DNA from: Porphyromonas catoniae ATCC 51270
GTDB lineage: Bacteria; Bacteroidota; Bacteroidia; Bacteroidales; Porphyromonadaceae
Direction: 5' to 3'
NCBI RefSeq assembly: GCF_000565015.1
Contig: NZ_JDFF01000019.1
Coordinates: forward strand, 1-64,000
Length of the DNA stretch: 64,000 nucleotides
This document shows positions 1 through 9,986 of this stretch, one piece after another; positions within the stretch are counted from its first letter, which is position 1, and each line of letters starts with the position of its first letter. The translations under genes and the position numbers were made by a program. A model generated the notes under the pieces. That model was given only the letters and a program-made list of their open reading frames with translations, searched no databases and was not told where the DNA came from.

Positions 1-92
1 CCCCCCCCGCATACAGCCTAATCTACCTCTCCACCGGATACAGTACAACATACTAACAAACAGTTAATTACAGACCACAAGCAAAGTACCCT

Positions 93-206
93 CTACGAGT
101 TATGGTAACTCGCCTCTACGAGTTACAGCAACTCGTTAAAACGAGTTACGGTAAGTCGTTACAGAGAGTTATGGTAACTCGTCAAGACGACTTATGGTAA
201 CTTGTC
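93..206. repeat. Array A1: five 23-bp palindromic units (GAGTTA-TAACTC family)
   Basis: Five units have the core GAGTTAyggTAACTC or a close variant (GACTT, AAGTC half-sites). Their GAGTT/GACTT positions are 97, 120, 143, 166 and 189, exactly 23 bp apart. Each unit is an imperfect palindrome of about 15-19 bp with a 4-8 bp linker that differs between units. No open reading frame runs through it. The same family recurs near 6.7, 14.4 and 36.9 kb. The palindromic unit and short linkers do not fit a CRISPR. Confidence 0.9.
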
Positions 207-487
207 ATACGCCCCTCACAAGAGCCTAAAACGAAGGCTATTACGACGGATATTAACTCTGTACATATAGTCACATCCTTCTCTTCACAAAAAAAGGTAG
301 TAGCTCCGTTTCTTCTCCCCCCACTTCTTTCCTTCTCTTTCCCCAAAAGTAGACGAAATGAAACCCTATATCACTTGTGCAAAATCCTTATTATTTTTGT
401 AGGAGAAGAGCACGGGAGGGCACCAGTGATGAGGCCTAGAGACATAAATCTCTTGCCCCCTTCACGTCCTCGGACTAGATTACTACA
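207..487. other. Intergenic stretch upstream of the CoA-transferase gene
   Basis: Nothing coding is visible. A TATTTTTG at 392-399 matches the Bacteroidota -7 element, but no TTTG lies at the right distance upstream, so it is only a weak promoter candidate for the gene that starts at 497. The first 90 bases of the window also hold no recognisable feature. Confidence 0.4.
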
Positions 488-496
488 TTGACACTT

Positions 497-1798
497 ATGA
501 GTACCGACTGGAAAGAGCATTATACCAGCCACACCACCACAGCCCACGAGGCCGTACGCACCGCTATCAAGAGTGGCGATTACCTCGTTTTCGGACATGC
601 CGTAGCTGCCCCTGTCCAGATCGCGAAAGCATTGTATGACGAACGGGACCACTTCTCGAACCTAAAGGTCTTTCACATGCTCTACTTCGGCGAACCGTGG
701 CACCTTCGCCCCGAGATGAAAGGACATGTACACCCCATCCTTAACTTCCTTGACAAGAATAGTCGCCCAGCCTACACTGAGCGACGCGTGGACTTCCTCC
801 CCTGCTACTTCCACGAGGTACCCGATCTCCTACGCACAGGAGGCTTCCCAATAGATGTAGCCATCGTACAAGTGAGCCGACCCAACGAAGAGGGATACTG
901 CTCTTTCGGTGTCTCGTGTGACTATACGAAGTGTGCAGCCGAGGTCGCTCCGATCGTCATTGCCGAGGTAAACAAACAGATGCCCTTCATCGGTGGCGAT
1001 AATCTAATCCACGTCTCGAAGCTAGACTACATCATCCCTACAGATGAACCACTCACCGAAATCCCGACAGCCAAGATAGGTCCTACTGAGAAGCGCATCG
1101 GCGAAATCTGCGCTGAGCTGATCAACGATGGCGACACCCTACAAATCGGGATTGGAGCTATCCCTGATGCTGTCCTACAGTGCCTGGGAGATAGGAAAGA
1201 CCTAGGCTTACACACGGAGATGTTCACCGATGGCGTCATGCACATGATGCGCTCAGGTAACATCACTGGGGCAAGGAAGACACTTCACCCCTATAAGGTC
1301 GCAAGCTCCATCATCATGGGGTCTCGGGAGCTATATGAGTTCGTTGACAACAACGAGATGATCGAAATGTACCCCGTTGATCACATGAACGATCCCTACA
1401 TCGTAGGGCAAAATGACAACATGGTCTCCATCAACTCATGCTTGGAAATCGACCTATGTGGTCAGGTTGCCTCCGAAGCAATCGGTCTAGAACAATTCAG
1501 TGGGACGGGCGGACAAGTAGACTACCTACGTGGAGTAAAACGCTCGAAGAACGGGCGGTCAATCCTTGCCTTTACATCGACAGCCAAGGAGGGAACGAAA
1601 TCGCGCATTGTCCCCACCCTCTCAGCGGGAGCCACCGTAACAACAAGTCGTAACGATGTAGACTACATCGCTACTGAATATGGTGCAGTGCGCCTCAAAG
1701 GGCTAACCCTTCGTGAGCGTGCTCTAGCACTAGCGAGTATTGCCCACCCTGATTTCCGTCCAGAGCTCCTTTCTGCCATCAAGGAACGTTTCTCCTAG
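497..1798 (+). CDS. Acetyl-CoA hydrolase/transferase family CoA-transferase (4-hydroxybutyrate or butyryl-CoA:acetate type)
   Basis: The 433-residue protein belongs to the class I CoA-transferase superfamily, which moves CoA between an acyl-CoA and a free acid, often acetate, through a glutamyl-CoA intermediate. Seen: an N-terminal GHAVAAP motif, the LHTEMFTDG motif near residue 241 whose Glu is the expected catalytic residue, and a C-terminal EYGAVRLKG segment, all typical of 4-hydroxybutyrate CoA-transferases. Family length is about 430-440. I chose ATG 497; an in-frame TTG at 488 adds three residues and looks less likely. In amino-acid-fermenting Porphyromonas such enzymes end pathways producing butyrate, acetate or propionate (family knowledge). 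The substrate is not decidable here. The gene stands alone, with a strong terminator 50 bp downstream. Confidence 0.88.
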   Translation: MSTDWKEHYTSHTTTAHEAVRTAIKSGDYLVFGHAVAAPVQIAKALYDERDHFSNLKVFHMLYFGEPWHLRPEMKGHVHPILNFLDKNSRPAYTERRVDFLPCYFHEVPDLLRTGGFPIDVAIVQVSRPNEEGYCSFGVSCDYTKCAAEVAPIVIAEVNKQMPFIGGDNLIHVSKLDYIIPTDEPLTEIPTAKIGPTEKRIGEICAELINDGDTLQIGIGAIPDAVLQCLGDRKDLGLHTEMFTDGVMHMMRSGNITGARKTLHPYKVASSIIMGSRELYEFVDNNEMIEMYPVDHMNDPYIVGQNDNMVSINSCLEIDLCGQVASEAIGLEQFSGTGGQVDYLRGVKRSKNGRSILAFTSTAKEGTKSRIVPTLSAGATVTTSRNDVDYIATEYGAVRLKGLTLRERALALASIAHPDFRPELLSAIKERFS

Positions 1799-1846
1799 AC
1801 GGCAGCTGATACCCAACACAACAGCAAACACACAAGTCGTAACATC

Positions 1847-1887
1847 CCAAGGCTCGACACACCCTAATGTCGAGCCTTGGTCTTTTT
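1847..1887 (+). terminator. Rho-independent terminator after the CoA-transferase gene
   Basis: A perfect 13-bp stem (CCAAGGCTCGACA with TGTCGAGCCTTGG at 1868-1880) and an 8-base loop are followed by TCTTTTT. It separates the CoA-transferase gene from the rRNA promoters. Confidence 0.9.
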
Positions 1888-1953
1888 AGCACCTCCCCTA
1901 CCTCACCTCTCTTAATAATCTAGTGTTTATCCCCACTTACGCCCTTCTTCTAT

Positions 1954-1986
1954 GTTGGAGATGTTGTTGTAAAAGCACTACCTTTG
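1954..1986 (+). promoter_or_regulatory. Upstream rRNA promoter P1
   Basis: TACCTTTG at 1979-1986 is a perfect Bacteroidota -7 element. GTTG at 1954-1957 lies 21 bases upstream and fits the -33 element. It reads toward the 16S gene. Confidence 0.75.
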
Positions 1987-2112
1987 CGGTCACGAAACTA
2001 GCGGTGTGGTTTTGTGGTCTGCGATAGTGCTTTACGTGGAGAGATCTGGTTGTTTTGAGAGGCAATCTGGGTTGTATTCGGGAGCAGGAGCAATAGACAA
2101 TTTGCGGATTGT

Positions 2113-2143
2113 TTTGGTAGTTTAGAAAAAAGCATTACCTTTG
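2113..2143 (+). promoter_or_regulatory. Downstream rRNA promoter P2
   Basis: TTTG at 2113-2116 and TACCTTTG at 2136-2143 are separated by 19 bases, a consensus Bacteroidota housekeeping promoter. Transcription would start near 2150, giving a leader of about 245 nt before the mature 16S, a usual rrn leader length. The leader contains GATCTTTGAGATAATTG around 2228, which resembles a boxA-like antitermination region. Confidence 0.85.
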
Positions 2144-2395
2144 CAACCGCAAAAGCGAGGAAGCCTGTTTAGTCAGGAGTTCTAGGGGTGGAAAGCTGGA
2201 GACAGTGCCACTTTGACGTATAAGCGATCTTTGAGATAATTGATATTGACAAACAGAAGTGTAGTAACAAACGTTTAGGGAATAAAAGACCTAACCGTCA
2301 ATTACGGACCTTTACTTAGGTAGAGATACACTAATAGATCTGAAGCAAGAAACATTTCAGAGCAAGACAAACAGAATCAAGTATAATAAAATATT

Positions 2396-3926
<1,531 letters not shown>

Positions 3927-4046
3927 CTGGAGTTCTGAAAATGGGCTTTAGTATAGTTAGTGTAGTATGTACGTATGCGATGAGTTAGGCTTTCTCTCTT
4001 GCGATTGTGCTACCTTCTGATGTCATATCAATCTTATCTCTCCCAT

Positions 4047-4080
4047 AGGGCGGTAGTAGCTGTGCTACTACCGCCCTTTT
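4047..4080 (+). terminator. Terminator 120 bp after the 16S gene
   Basis: A perfect 14-bp stem (AGGGCGGTAGTAGC with GCTACTACCGCCCT at 4064-4077) and a 3-base loop are followed by TTTTC. It would end the 16S transcript before the FRG gene and makes a solitary 16S transcription unit. Confidence 0.9.
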
Positions 4081-4127
4081 CACATAAGATATTATCTCTC
4101 TCCATCTTCACTAGAATACATATCCCA

Positions 4128-5390
4128 ATGAACCAAGATACCATTCCTGATACCTCCTCTATCTCTTCTCACCACGACAATGAGATTACCTCTGTCGTTG
4201 CTTTTATTAACGCAATTAAAGAGGATATAGATGATCCGTTCTCTGAAAATAGAGGGACTGAAGTCTTCTACAGGGGGCATGCTGATGAATCTTGGGATTT
4301 GAAGCCTTCAATCGTTAGGTCAGATAAGGGGATAAAGAACGAGCATTTGTTGTTTCGTGATATGGTGGCACATGTGCCACAGGACTTTTCTGAATGCAAG
4401 TCTGCATTAGATTACCTTGTCCAGATGCAGCATTATGGCCTGCCTACCCGCCTTCTAGATGTGACAACCAATCCTCTGGTTGCCCTTTACTTTGCCTGTC
4501 AGCCAGCTGGTGATACTACTGTCTCTGGCATAGTAAATGCTGCGTTTGATGCTGCTTATGGTATTGCGTTTGATGCTGAAGCCTATGCAGAAAATTATCC
4601 AGATGGCTCTTCTATTAGTAGTAATAGTGACCGTTTAGAGGCGATTCTTTCTTCTGTAGGGGTTTTGGCAGGAGTTCTAACTGCAGCTAACACTAAGCAT
4701 GAAGAGAATCCTATTGGAGCTAGAATGGTTAGCTGTATAGTTGCTTCTCTTATTAAAGAGTTCCCAGATTTAGCAGCTGAGATACAGGCAGGAGTGGATG
4801 CAGGGAAAAAGGCTGCGATAGAGGCTGGCCCCAAAGATGGAGCTGTTTATTTATTTTCTGTCCCCGAGAATAGAGTGAAGCATTATGATAGTGAAACGGT
4901 CTCTATATTATCTAACCTCGCAAAGTGTGACGATAGCGATATAGATTTCAGTACTAAGCAATCTAGTGATGAGGAAGAGCATAATAGGCTGGAGGAGTTC
5001 AATGAGCAACCTAGTATTCAGATTTTACTCCACCAAGTTGAGGAGGAAAAGCCTTACTTTAGCCCGTTAATTGATCCTCATGATTTGGGTAGCGTCTTCC
5101 TCGTAAAGGCGAAGTATGGCAACCCAAGGATAACCAATCAAGCAGGAGCATTTTTCCTATTTGGCCTAGGAATTGATCAAGATGATCCACTCGATCTAGA
5201 GGAGCAATCTTTAGCAAAAGGAGGGCATGTGGAGATCCCTTCGGATTGGATTAGGCATAAGTTCATTGTCCCGAAGGAGAAGAAAACCAAGATACTTGAG
5301 GAGTTGGCACACCTAGGAATAACTGAGTCTTATATCTACCCAGGGATAGAGCAGTATGCTAAGGAGCTGAAGAAGCGGTATAATCTGTAA
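4128..5390 (+). CDS. FRG domain-containing protein
   Basis: The 420-residue protein carries an N-terminal FRG domain: FYRG at residues 47-50, a DLKPSIVR segment just after, and MQHYGLPTRLLD at 100-111 followed by TTNPLVALYFA. A C-terminal NQAGAFFLFG segment and a YPGIEQYAKELKKRY end are also seen in full-length FRG proteins. An Ala/Ser-rich stretch at about 165-215 with GVLAGVLTAAN interrupts the domain. I chose ATG 4128 because upstream codons overlap the 16S terminator. No signal peptide is seen, so it is probably cytoplasmic. The biochemical role of FRG domains is not established; they are patchily distributed and often on accessory DNA. By eye this gene is more AT-rich than its neighbours, which together with its place behind a lone 16S hints at acquisition (inference). 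Confidence 0.82.
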   Translation: MNQDTIPDTSSISSHHDNEITSVVAFINAIKEDIDDPFSENRGTEVFYRGHADESWDLKPSIVRSDKGIKNEHLLFRDMVAHVPQDFSECKSALDYLVQMQHYGLPTRLLDVTTNPLVALYFACQPAGDTTVSGIVNAAFDAAYGIAFDAEAYAENYPDGSSISSNSDRLEAILSSVGVLAGVLTAANTKHEENPIGARMVSCIVASLIKEFPDLAAEIQAGVDAGKKAAIEAGPKDGAVYLFSVPENRVKHYDSETVSILSNLAKCDDSDIDFSTKQSSDEEEHNRLEEFNEQPSIQILLHQVEEEKPYFSPLIDPHDLGSVFLVKAKYGNPRITNQAGAFFLFGLGIDQDDPLDLEEQSLAKGGHVEIPSDWIRHKFIVPKEKKTKILEELAHLGITESYIYPGIEQYAKELKKRYNL

Positions 5391-5494
5391 GTTGGACATT
5401 CCCCTCTACCTTTTCCCTTCGGGACTAGCTATACCACAGTGGAGAATCAAAAAGATAGAGATATAAAGGGCGAATAATACCAACAGACATGAAC

Positions 5495-5551
5495 GAGGAG
5501 GGAAGATCCCCCCAGAGGCAAACACTGCCTCTAGGGAAATCTTCCCTCCTC
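5495..5551. terminator. Bidirectional hairpin between converging genes
   Basis: GAGGAGGGAAGA (5495-5506) pairs with TCTTCCCTCCTC (5540-5551), with an inner AGAGGCA/TGCCTCT stem. It sits between the convergent FRG gene (+) and the fucosyltransferase-like gene (-) and could serve both. Confidence 0.7.
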
Positions 5552-5602
5552 GCTTGTGTTTGTGTATTAAGGGAGCGTTGGGCTTTAGGTTCTTTTCGGT
5601 TA

Positions 5603-6496
5603 CTAGATCTGCTCCCAAGAAGGTGGGAAGTAGCTGTCCTCGGGATAGGAGATAAGGAGAGGCTTCTTGGGGACAACGACCTTGACTGCATCACCATATT
5701 TAGAACACAGAGCACCCCACCAAGAGAATGTGCTATTGGCTAGGACATAGCGCCTAAAGCAAGTCAGGAGAAACAAATCTTGTAGGGGTGTCAATCCCTT
5801 GACGAGAACGAGCTGGTAGTTATTGGCCAGTAAACTAAGCTCCTCCCCTATCGCTTCGAAGTCATCAGAGAAGACGAATACCCGCCCAATGGGCTGTTGC
5901 TGAGCTTGGAGGGCTAGCCCCTTAGTATAGTGTTCTGCTCCAAAGAGCTGTATGCCCGTATGTTGTAACGCTACGAAATCCCCTCGCCTCAAATGGATAG
6001 CAACATCCTCTGGCTGAATCATCGAGGTGTATTCCCTCACAAGGTCAGCAGACGTAGCATGGCGCTCAAGAAATTTACTGACACGCATTCGGAAGTCCGT
6101 GCCTACATAGTGGCAGGACTGAAAGTAGCCACTCACCCTGCAAACGAGGGGCAGTGTCCAGCGATGGTTCTCCTGCAGAGGAGGGAGGATATTTTGGAGG
6201 TAAATTCCATGCTTGTTTGGCTCCTCTTGATAGTGCTTGATGTGTCGCTCCCATTTCTTGAGCAGACGAAACTCTCGGCTATCAGTATCTACGAACTGAA
6301 AGCCAAGGTACGCAATCAGTTCGCTGAAGAGATCACGCCGAGTCCGATCAAGGGACGAAGTGTCAGCCTTCGTTCTCTGAAGTTCATTGAGAAGATAAGG
6401 CCGTGTACCCAGCATACGCTGGAGATAGTCTGCATAGGCTAGGATATATAGCTGGTTACCAAGCCCACCGTAGATGGAGAGGTAGATGCGCTTCAT
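5603..6496 (-). CDS. Glycosyltransferase family 11, alpha-1,2-fucosyltransferase-like
   Basis: The 297-residue protein shows the family 11 hallmarks in order: GGLGNQLY near residue 10, IHLRRGDF near 167 (the donor-binding HxRRxD motif) and NSTFSWWGA near 253. Family 11 enzymes transfer L-fucose from GDP-fucose to galactose in alpha-1,2 linkage on O-antigen, capsule or glycans. Length matches the usual 280-300 residues. There is no membrane segment, as expected for a cytoplasmic or peripheral transferase. It stands alone rather than in a polysaccharide cluster, and its acceptor is unknown. An alpha-L-fucosidase gene lies 13 kb away. ATG 6496 gives the canonical N-terminus. Confidence 0.85.
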   Translation of the reverse strand: MKRIYLSIYGGLGNQLYILAYADYLQRMLGTRPYLLNELQRTKADTSSLDRTRRDLFSELIAYLGFQFVDTDSREFRLLKKWERHIKHYQEEPNKHGIYLQNILPPLQENHRWTLPLVCRVSGYFQSCHYVGTDFRMRVSKFLERHATSADLVREYTSMIQPEDVAIHLRRGDFVALQHTGIQLFGAEHYTKGLALQAQQQPIGRVFVFSDDFEAIGEELSLLANNYQLVLVKGLTPLQDLFLLTCFRRYVLANSTFSWWGALCSKYGDAVKVVVPKKPLLISYPEDSYFPPSWEQI

Positions 6497-6691
6497 TGGG
6501 AGAGCGGAGAGATGTCATAATAGATCACTGCTGTACAAATATATGGCTTATCGAGGAATACAGCTAAATAGATTTGGTTCGCCCATTCCAACTTATCGTC
6601 ATTGATACCTCCTCTCTAGAAGAGGGGAAAAGAAGGCATCAAAACACATTAACTATCAGCAACATACACAAGGGGGACAAAGAGAGGGGAA

Positions 6692-6806
6692 ACGAGTTAT
6701 AGTAAGTCGTTGTAACGAGTTATGGTAACTCGTCTGAAAGAGTTATGGTAACTCGCGAAAGAGACTTATGGTAAGTCGTTATAACGAGTTATAGTAAGTC
6801 ATAGAA
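6692..6806. repeat. Array A2: five 23-bp palindromic units (GAGTTA-TAACTC family)
   Basis: GAGTT/GACTT positions are 6694, 6717, 6740, 6763 and 6786, exactly 23 bp apart, each continuing as ATrGTAAsTC. It lies in the 387-bp region between two divergent genes, the fucosyltransferase (-) and the DUF59 gene (+), so it could lie upstream of both promoters. The rest of this intergenic stretch shows no gene. Confidence 0.9.
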
Positions 6807-6883
6807 AAGGACTTTCTCTCTCGGCATTCAACTATATTGGGGGCTAGTCGGTTTTCATTGTGTATTAGCATAATCAAGAAGAT

Positions 6884-7207
6884 ATGTCAGACGAAAACGA
6901 ATACCTCCGCATCGAGGAAGATATAGTCGCTGCACTGCGCACCGTGTATGACCCCGAGATCCCCGTCAATGTCTATGACCTCGGGCTTATCTACTGCGTG
7001 GAGCTCACCGATGACAAGTTCGTGACCATCACGATGACCCTTACGGCGCCCAACTGCCCTGCGGCAGACTTCATCCTCGAGGATGTTCGCCTGAAGGTCG
7101 AAGATGTCGAGGGCGTAACAGGCGTGGAGATCCAGCTCACCTTTGACCCCGAGTGGAACAAGGATATGATGAGCGAAGAGGCCATGCTGGAGCTTGGCTT
7201 CTTGTAG
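6884..7207 (+). CDS. DUF59/MIP18-family Fe-S assembly protein, SufT-like
   Basis: The 107-residue single-domain protein shows the family pattern: YDPEIPVNVYDLGLIY near residues 22-37, TMTLTAPNCPAAD near 51-63 with the conserved Cys, and a C-terminal WNKDMMSEEAMLELGF. DUF59 proteins (SufT, MIP18, and the PaaD N-terminus) help mature or transfer iron-sulfur clusters. No suf genes are adjacent, so a housekeeping Fe-S role is inferred from the family. ATG 6884 follows a purine-rich AAGAAGAT. It is probably cytoplasmic and transcribed alone. Confidence 0.88.
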   Translation: MSDENEYLRIEEDIVAALRTVYDPEIPVNVYDLGLIYCVELTDDKFVTITMTLTAPNCPAADFILEDVRLKVEDVEGVTGVEIQLTFDPEWNKDMMSEEAMLELGFL

Positions 7208-7392
7208 GGCTTACAAGTAAAAGGTAGCACAAACTCTCTGTGAGCAGAGGATAGCTGTGCGATACCCTCGCCCATACAAGTAGCAAAGATAATGGGCGTT
7301 TTACCCTACCATCACCTGCTCAGAGCGTAGTACAAGCATCACCTCTTCTCATAGCTCATAAGGCTTCGATAGCTTCACATCGGCATGTAGAC

Positions 7393-7414
7393 TATCTTTG
7401 TATCTATATACAAA
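7393..7414 (+). promoter_or_regulatory. Promoter -7 element with overlapping palindrome upstream of lpxH-like gene
   Basis: TATCTTTG at 7393-7400 matches the -7 consensus; the -33 element is weak. A TTTGTAT-CTAT-ATACAAA inverted repeat (7397-7414) covers the expected start site and could be an operator or the base of the transcript. Confidence 0.5.
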
Positions 7415-7468
7415 GCGTTTTAGATATACATGCGGACAAGCGCATGTGTATATCATCCCCAATCAACA

Positions 7469-8260
7469 ATGGAGCAACGGACTAAGGTCTTCTTCACAAG
7501 TGATGCCCACCTTGGGTCAGCCTACCACAAGGATCCACGAGCTGTGGAGCAGCGTCTTGTGCGCTGGCTACAGACAATCCAGAGTGAGGCCCGTGCGGTG
7601 TACTTCCTCGGTGATATGTTCGACTACTGGTTTGAGTATCGGGCAGTCGTCCCAAGGGGCTATGTGCGCTTCCTCGGACAGGTGGCGATGATGCATGATC
7701 AGGGAGTGGAGATTCATTTCTTTGCAGGGAACCATGATGTGTGGTTTAGGGATTACCTGGAGGAAGAGGTGGGAGCCATTATTCATCACCATGCCGAGGT
7801 CGTGGAGCTGATGGGTAAGACCTTTCGGTTAGCCCATGGGGATGAAGAGTACTGCATGCAGAAGTTCTCCAACAAATTCCTCTACAAGCTCTTTCGCAAC
7901 CGTATTGCCCAGGTACTTTATGCCGCAGTGCATCCTCGCTGGACGGTGGGCTTCGCACTCAGTTGCTCGCTTCGTAGCCGCAAACGAGGGATGGCACGAA
8001 GGACACTTGGGAATATCCCTCACGCCTACCACAACGATTATTTTAATGTAGAGCAGGAGCTACTCGTGCGCTTTGCCAAGAAGCATAGCGCAGAGCATCC
8101 CGAGATCGACTATTACCTATTCGGGCATCGGCATCTTTTGATTGACCTTGCACTGAAGGGAGGCAAAAGGGTCATCGTACTCGGCGATTGGCTGCAATAC
8201 AACTCCTTCGCTGTATGGGATGGCAAATGCCTTTACATCGATCAGTTCGAGGCCGAATAA
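7469..8260 (+). CDS. lpxH: UDP-2,3-diacylglucosamine diphosphatase-like metallophosphoesterase
   Basis: The 263-residue calcineurin-like phosphoesterase has all metal-binding motifs of the LpxH class: TSDAHLG near residue 10, LGDMFDYWFEY near 45, FAGNHDVW near 86, LAHGDE near 125 and LFGHRH near 215. LpxH hydrolyses UDP-2,3-diacylglucosamine to lipid X and UMP, the fourth step of lipid A synthesis, at the inner membrane face. The residues RNRIAQVLYAAVHPRW form the expected hydrophobic helical insert. I chose ATG 7469; an upstream in-frame ATG at 7430 adds 13 unconserved residues and lies close to the promoter. Bacteroidota LpxH homologues are divergent, so the symbol rests on motifs. Confidence 0.85.
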   Translation: MEQRTKVFFTSDAHLGSAYHKDPRAVEQRLVRWLQTIQSEARAVYFLGDMFDYWFEYRAVVPRGYVRFLGQVAMMHDQGVEIHFFAGNHDVWFRDYLEEEVGAIIHHHAEVVELMGKTFRLAHGDEEYCMQKFSNKFLYKLFRNRIAQVLYAAVHPRWTVGFALSCSLRSRKRGMARRTLGNIPHAYHNDYFNVEQELLVRFAKKHSAEHPEIDYYLFGHRHLLIDLALKGGKRVIVLGDWLQYNSFAVWDGKCLYIDQFEAE

Positions 8261-8282
8261 CAGCAACCCATAAAAGCAAAGT

Positions 8283-8310
8283 GGCACAAGGAGCATCTAC
8301 CCCTTGTGCC
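8283..8310. terminator. Hairpin after the lpxH-like gene
   Basis: GGCACAAGG (8283-8291) pairs with CCTTGTGCC (8302-8310). It lies between two convergent genes. No clear T-run follows, so terminator function is only probable. Confidence 0.45.
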
Positions 8311-8408
8311 GCTTAGCATTTATGTCAGTACAGGTCACTACAATTCTCCCACTTGATACGTATTTATCATTTTCCTGATACGGGAATTAGGGTTGTATGG
8401 AGGGACTA

Positions 8409-9950
8409 TTATTTTTGTCCCCAGCTACTTCTATCTAGACTTCTGTAATGGATGGCTTCGGCTATATGCTCCTTGCGGATCGCTTCTTCCCCGGCAAGGT
8501 CAGCAATCGTTCGGGCAACCTTCAGAATACGGTCATAGGCACGTGCGGAGAGATCTAAACGCTCCATCGCAGCCTTGAGTCGTGCTAGACCCTCGGCATC
8601 AGGTCGAGCAAAACGCTGCATCAAGGCTGGGGTCATCTGTGCATTGCAGTGTACATCGGGGAAGGAAGTGAAGCGGGCATTCTGCACCTCACGAGCCGCC
8701 ATGACACGCCGACGAATAGCCTCACTCCCCTCGGAGGGTCTCATTTCAGAGAGCTTGTCGAAGGGTACAGGGGTGATCTCTACCTGAATATCGATGCGAT
8801 CAAGCAACGGTCCCGAGACCTTCCCCAGATAACGTTGCACCTGCTGAGGCGTACATTCACAGGGACGAGTCGGATGATTATAGTAACCACAGGGGCAAGG
8901 GTTCATAGCCGCCACAAGCATGAAGCCTGCAGGATAGTCCACCGTGAAGCGAGCCCTCGCCACCGTAACCATCCGCTCCTCGAGGGGCTGACGCATGACT
9001 TCAAGTACATTACGACTGAACTCTGGGAGTTCGTCAAGAAACAGCACCCCATTGTGCGCTAGACTAATCTCCCCAGGCTGAGGATTGCTACCACCACCAA
9101 CAAGAGCCACAGGCGAAATAGAATGATGAGGCGCTCGAAAAGGGCGTGTCGCAAGTAGCGTAACATCCCGAGAGAGCTTACCAGCTACAGAATAAATCTT
9201 TGTAGTCTCCAACGATTCACGAAGTGTGAAGGGAGGTAAGATCGAAGGGAGGCGCTTGGCCATCATAGACTTCCCACTACCGGGAGCACCAATCATTAGG
9301 AGGTTATGCCCACCTGCTGCAGCAACCTCCAGCGCACGCTTCACAGACTCCTGCCCCTTCACCTCTGAGAAATCAAAGACTGATGCCCCCTGTGCTTGAT
9401 AAAACTCCTCGCGAGTATCCACCTCCACGAGGGGTAGAGACGCTTGACCTGAGAGCATGTCAATGACCCCTCGCAGGCTGTGCGCAGCATGGACGTGGAG
9501 CTCATTCACCACGGCAGCCTCACGTGCATTCTCCTCGGGCAAGATAAAGCCCTCAAAGCCTTCTTCTCTGGCTTGTATAGCAATGGGTAAAGCCCCACGA
9601 ATGGAGCGCACCGTACCATCCAAGGAGAGTTCGCCCATGATCATATACCGCTCCAGCAGGTCATTAGGAATTTGTCCATCGGCCGCTAATATACCGATCG
9701 CTAGAGGCAAATCATAAGCTGCCCCCTCCTTCCTCAAATCAGCGGGACTCATATTGATGACAATGCGCTTGCCTGGGAACTTATATCCACTACTCTCAAT
9801 GGCCGATATAATTCGATCTTGACTCTCCTTAATCGCTGTGTCAGGAAGCCCAACAAGCTGGAAGTATGATCCCGGAGTACAATTCACCTCTATTGTGACT
9901 GTACGTGCCTGAATACTCTGCAGAGCTGCAGCATAGGTCTTTATAAGCAT
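8409..9950 (-). CDS. comM: YifB/ComM family Mg-chelatase-like AAA+ ATPase
   Basis: The 513-residue protein matches the YifB/ComM family over its full usual length (about 505-515). The N-terminal domain has the family start MLIKTYAAALQ and a GLPDTAIKES segment. The AAA+ core follows with Walker A GAPGSGKSMMAKR near residue 217 and Walker B LFLDELPEF near 297. A CPCG-type Cys cluster at about 350-365 (NPCPCGYYNHPTRPCECT) and the C-terminal Mg-chelatase domain complete it. ComM is a hexameric helicase that promotes branch migration during natural transformation in Vibrio (family knowledge). Porphyromonas species can be transformable, so the role is plausible here. The gene overlaps no neighbour and reads toward the lpxH terminator. 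Confidence 0.9.
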   Translation of the reverse strand: MLIKTYAAALQSIQARTVTIEVNCTPGSYFQLVGLPDTAIKESQDRIISAIESSGYKFPGKRIVINMSPADLRKEGAAYDLPLAIGILAADGQIPNDLLERYMIMGELSLDGTVRSIRGALPIAIQAREEGFEGFILPEENAREAAVVNELHVHAAHSLRGVIDMLSGQASLPLVEVDTREEFYQAQGASVFDFSEVKGQESVKRALEVAAAGGHNLLMIGAPGSGKSMMAKRLPSILPPFTLRESLETTKIYSVAGKLSRDVTLLATRPFRAPHHSISPVALVGGGSNPQPGEISLAHNGVLFLDELPEFSRNVLEVMRQPLEERMVTVARARFTVDYPAGFMLVAAMNPCPCGYYNHPTRPCECTPQQVQRYLGKVSGPLLDRIDIQVEITPVPFDKLSEMRPSEGSEAIRRRVMAAREVQNARFTSFPDVHCNAQMTPALMQRFARPDAEGLARLKAAMERLDLSARAYDRILKVARTIADLAGEEAIRKEHIAEAIHYRSLDRSSWGQK

Positions 9951-9986
9951 GGTTGTGTGTCTATGGTAATAAAAAAGGGAAGGATG

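Noticed and set aside
93-206. A CRISPR array, suggested by regularly spaced short repeats here and in nine other places
   Set aside because: Units are palindromic or degenerate, linkers are 4-10 bp instead of 26-40 bp spacers, and no cas gene lies in the window.
371-652. A 93-residue minus-strand frame overlapping the CoA-transferase start
   Set aside because: It is antisense to a conserved gene and its promoter region and resembles nothing.
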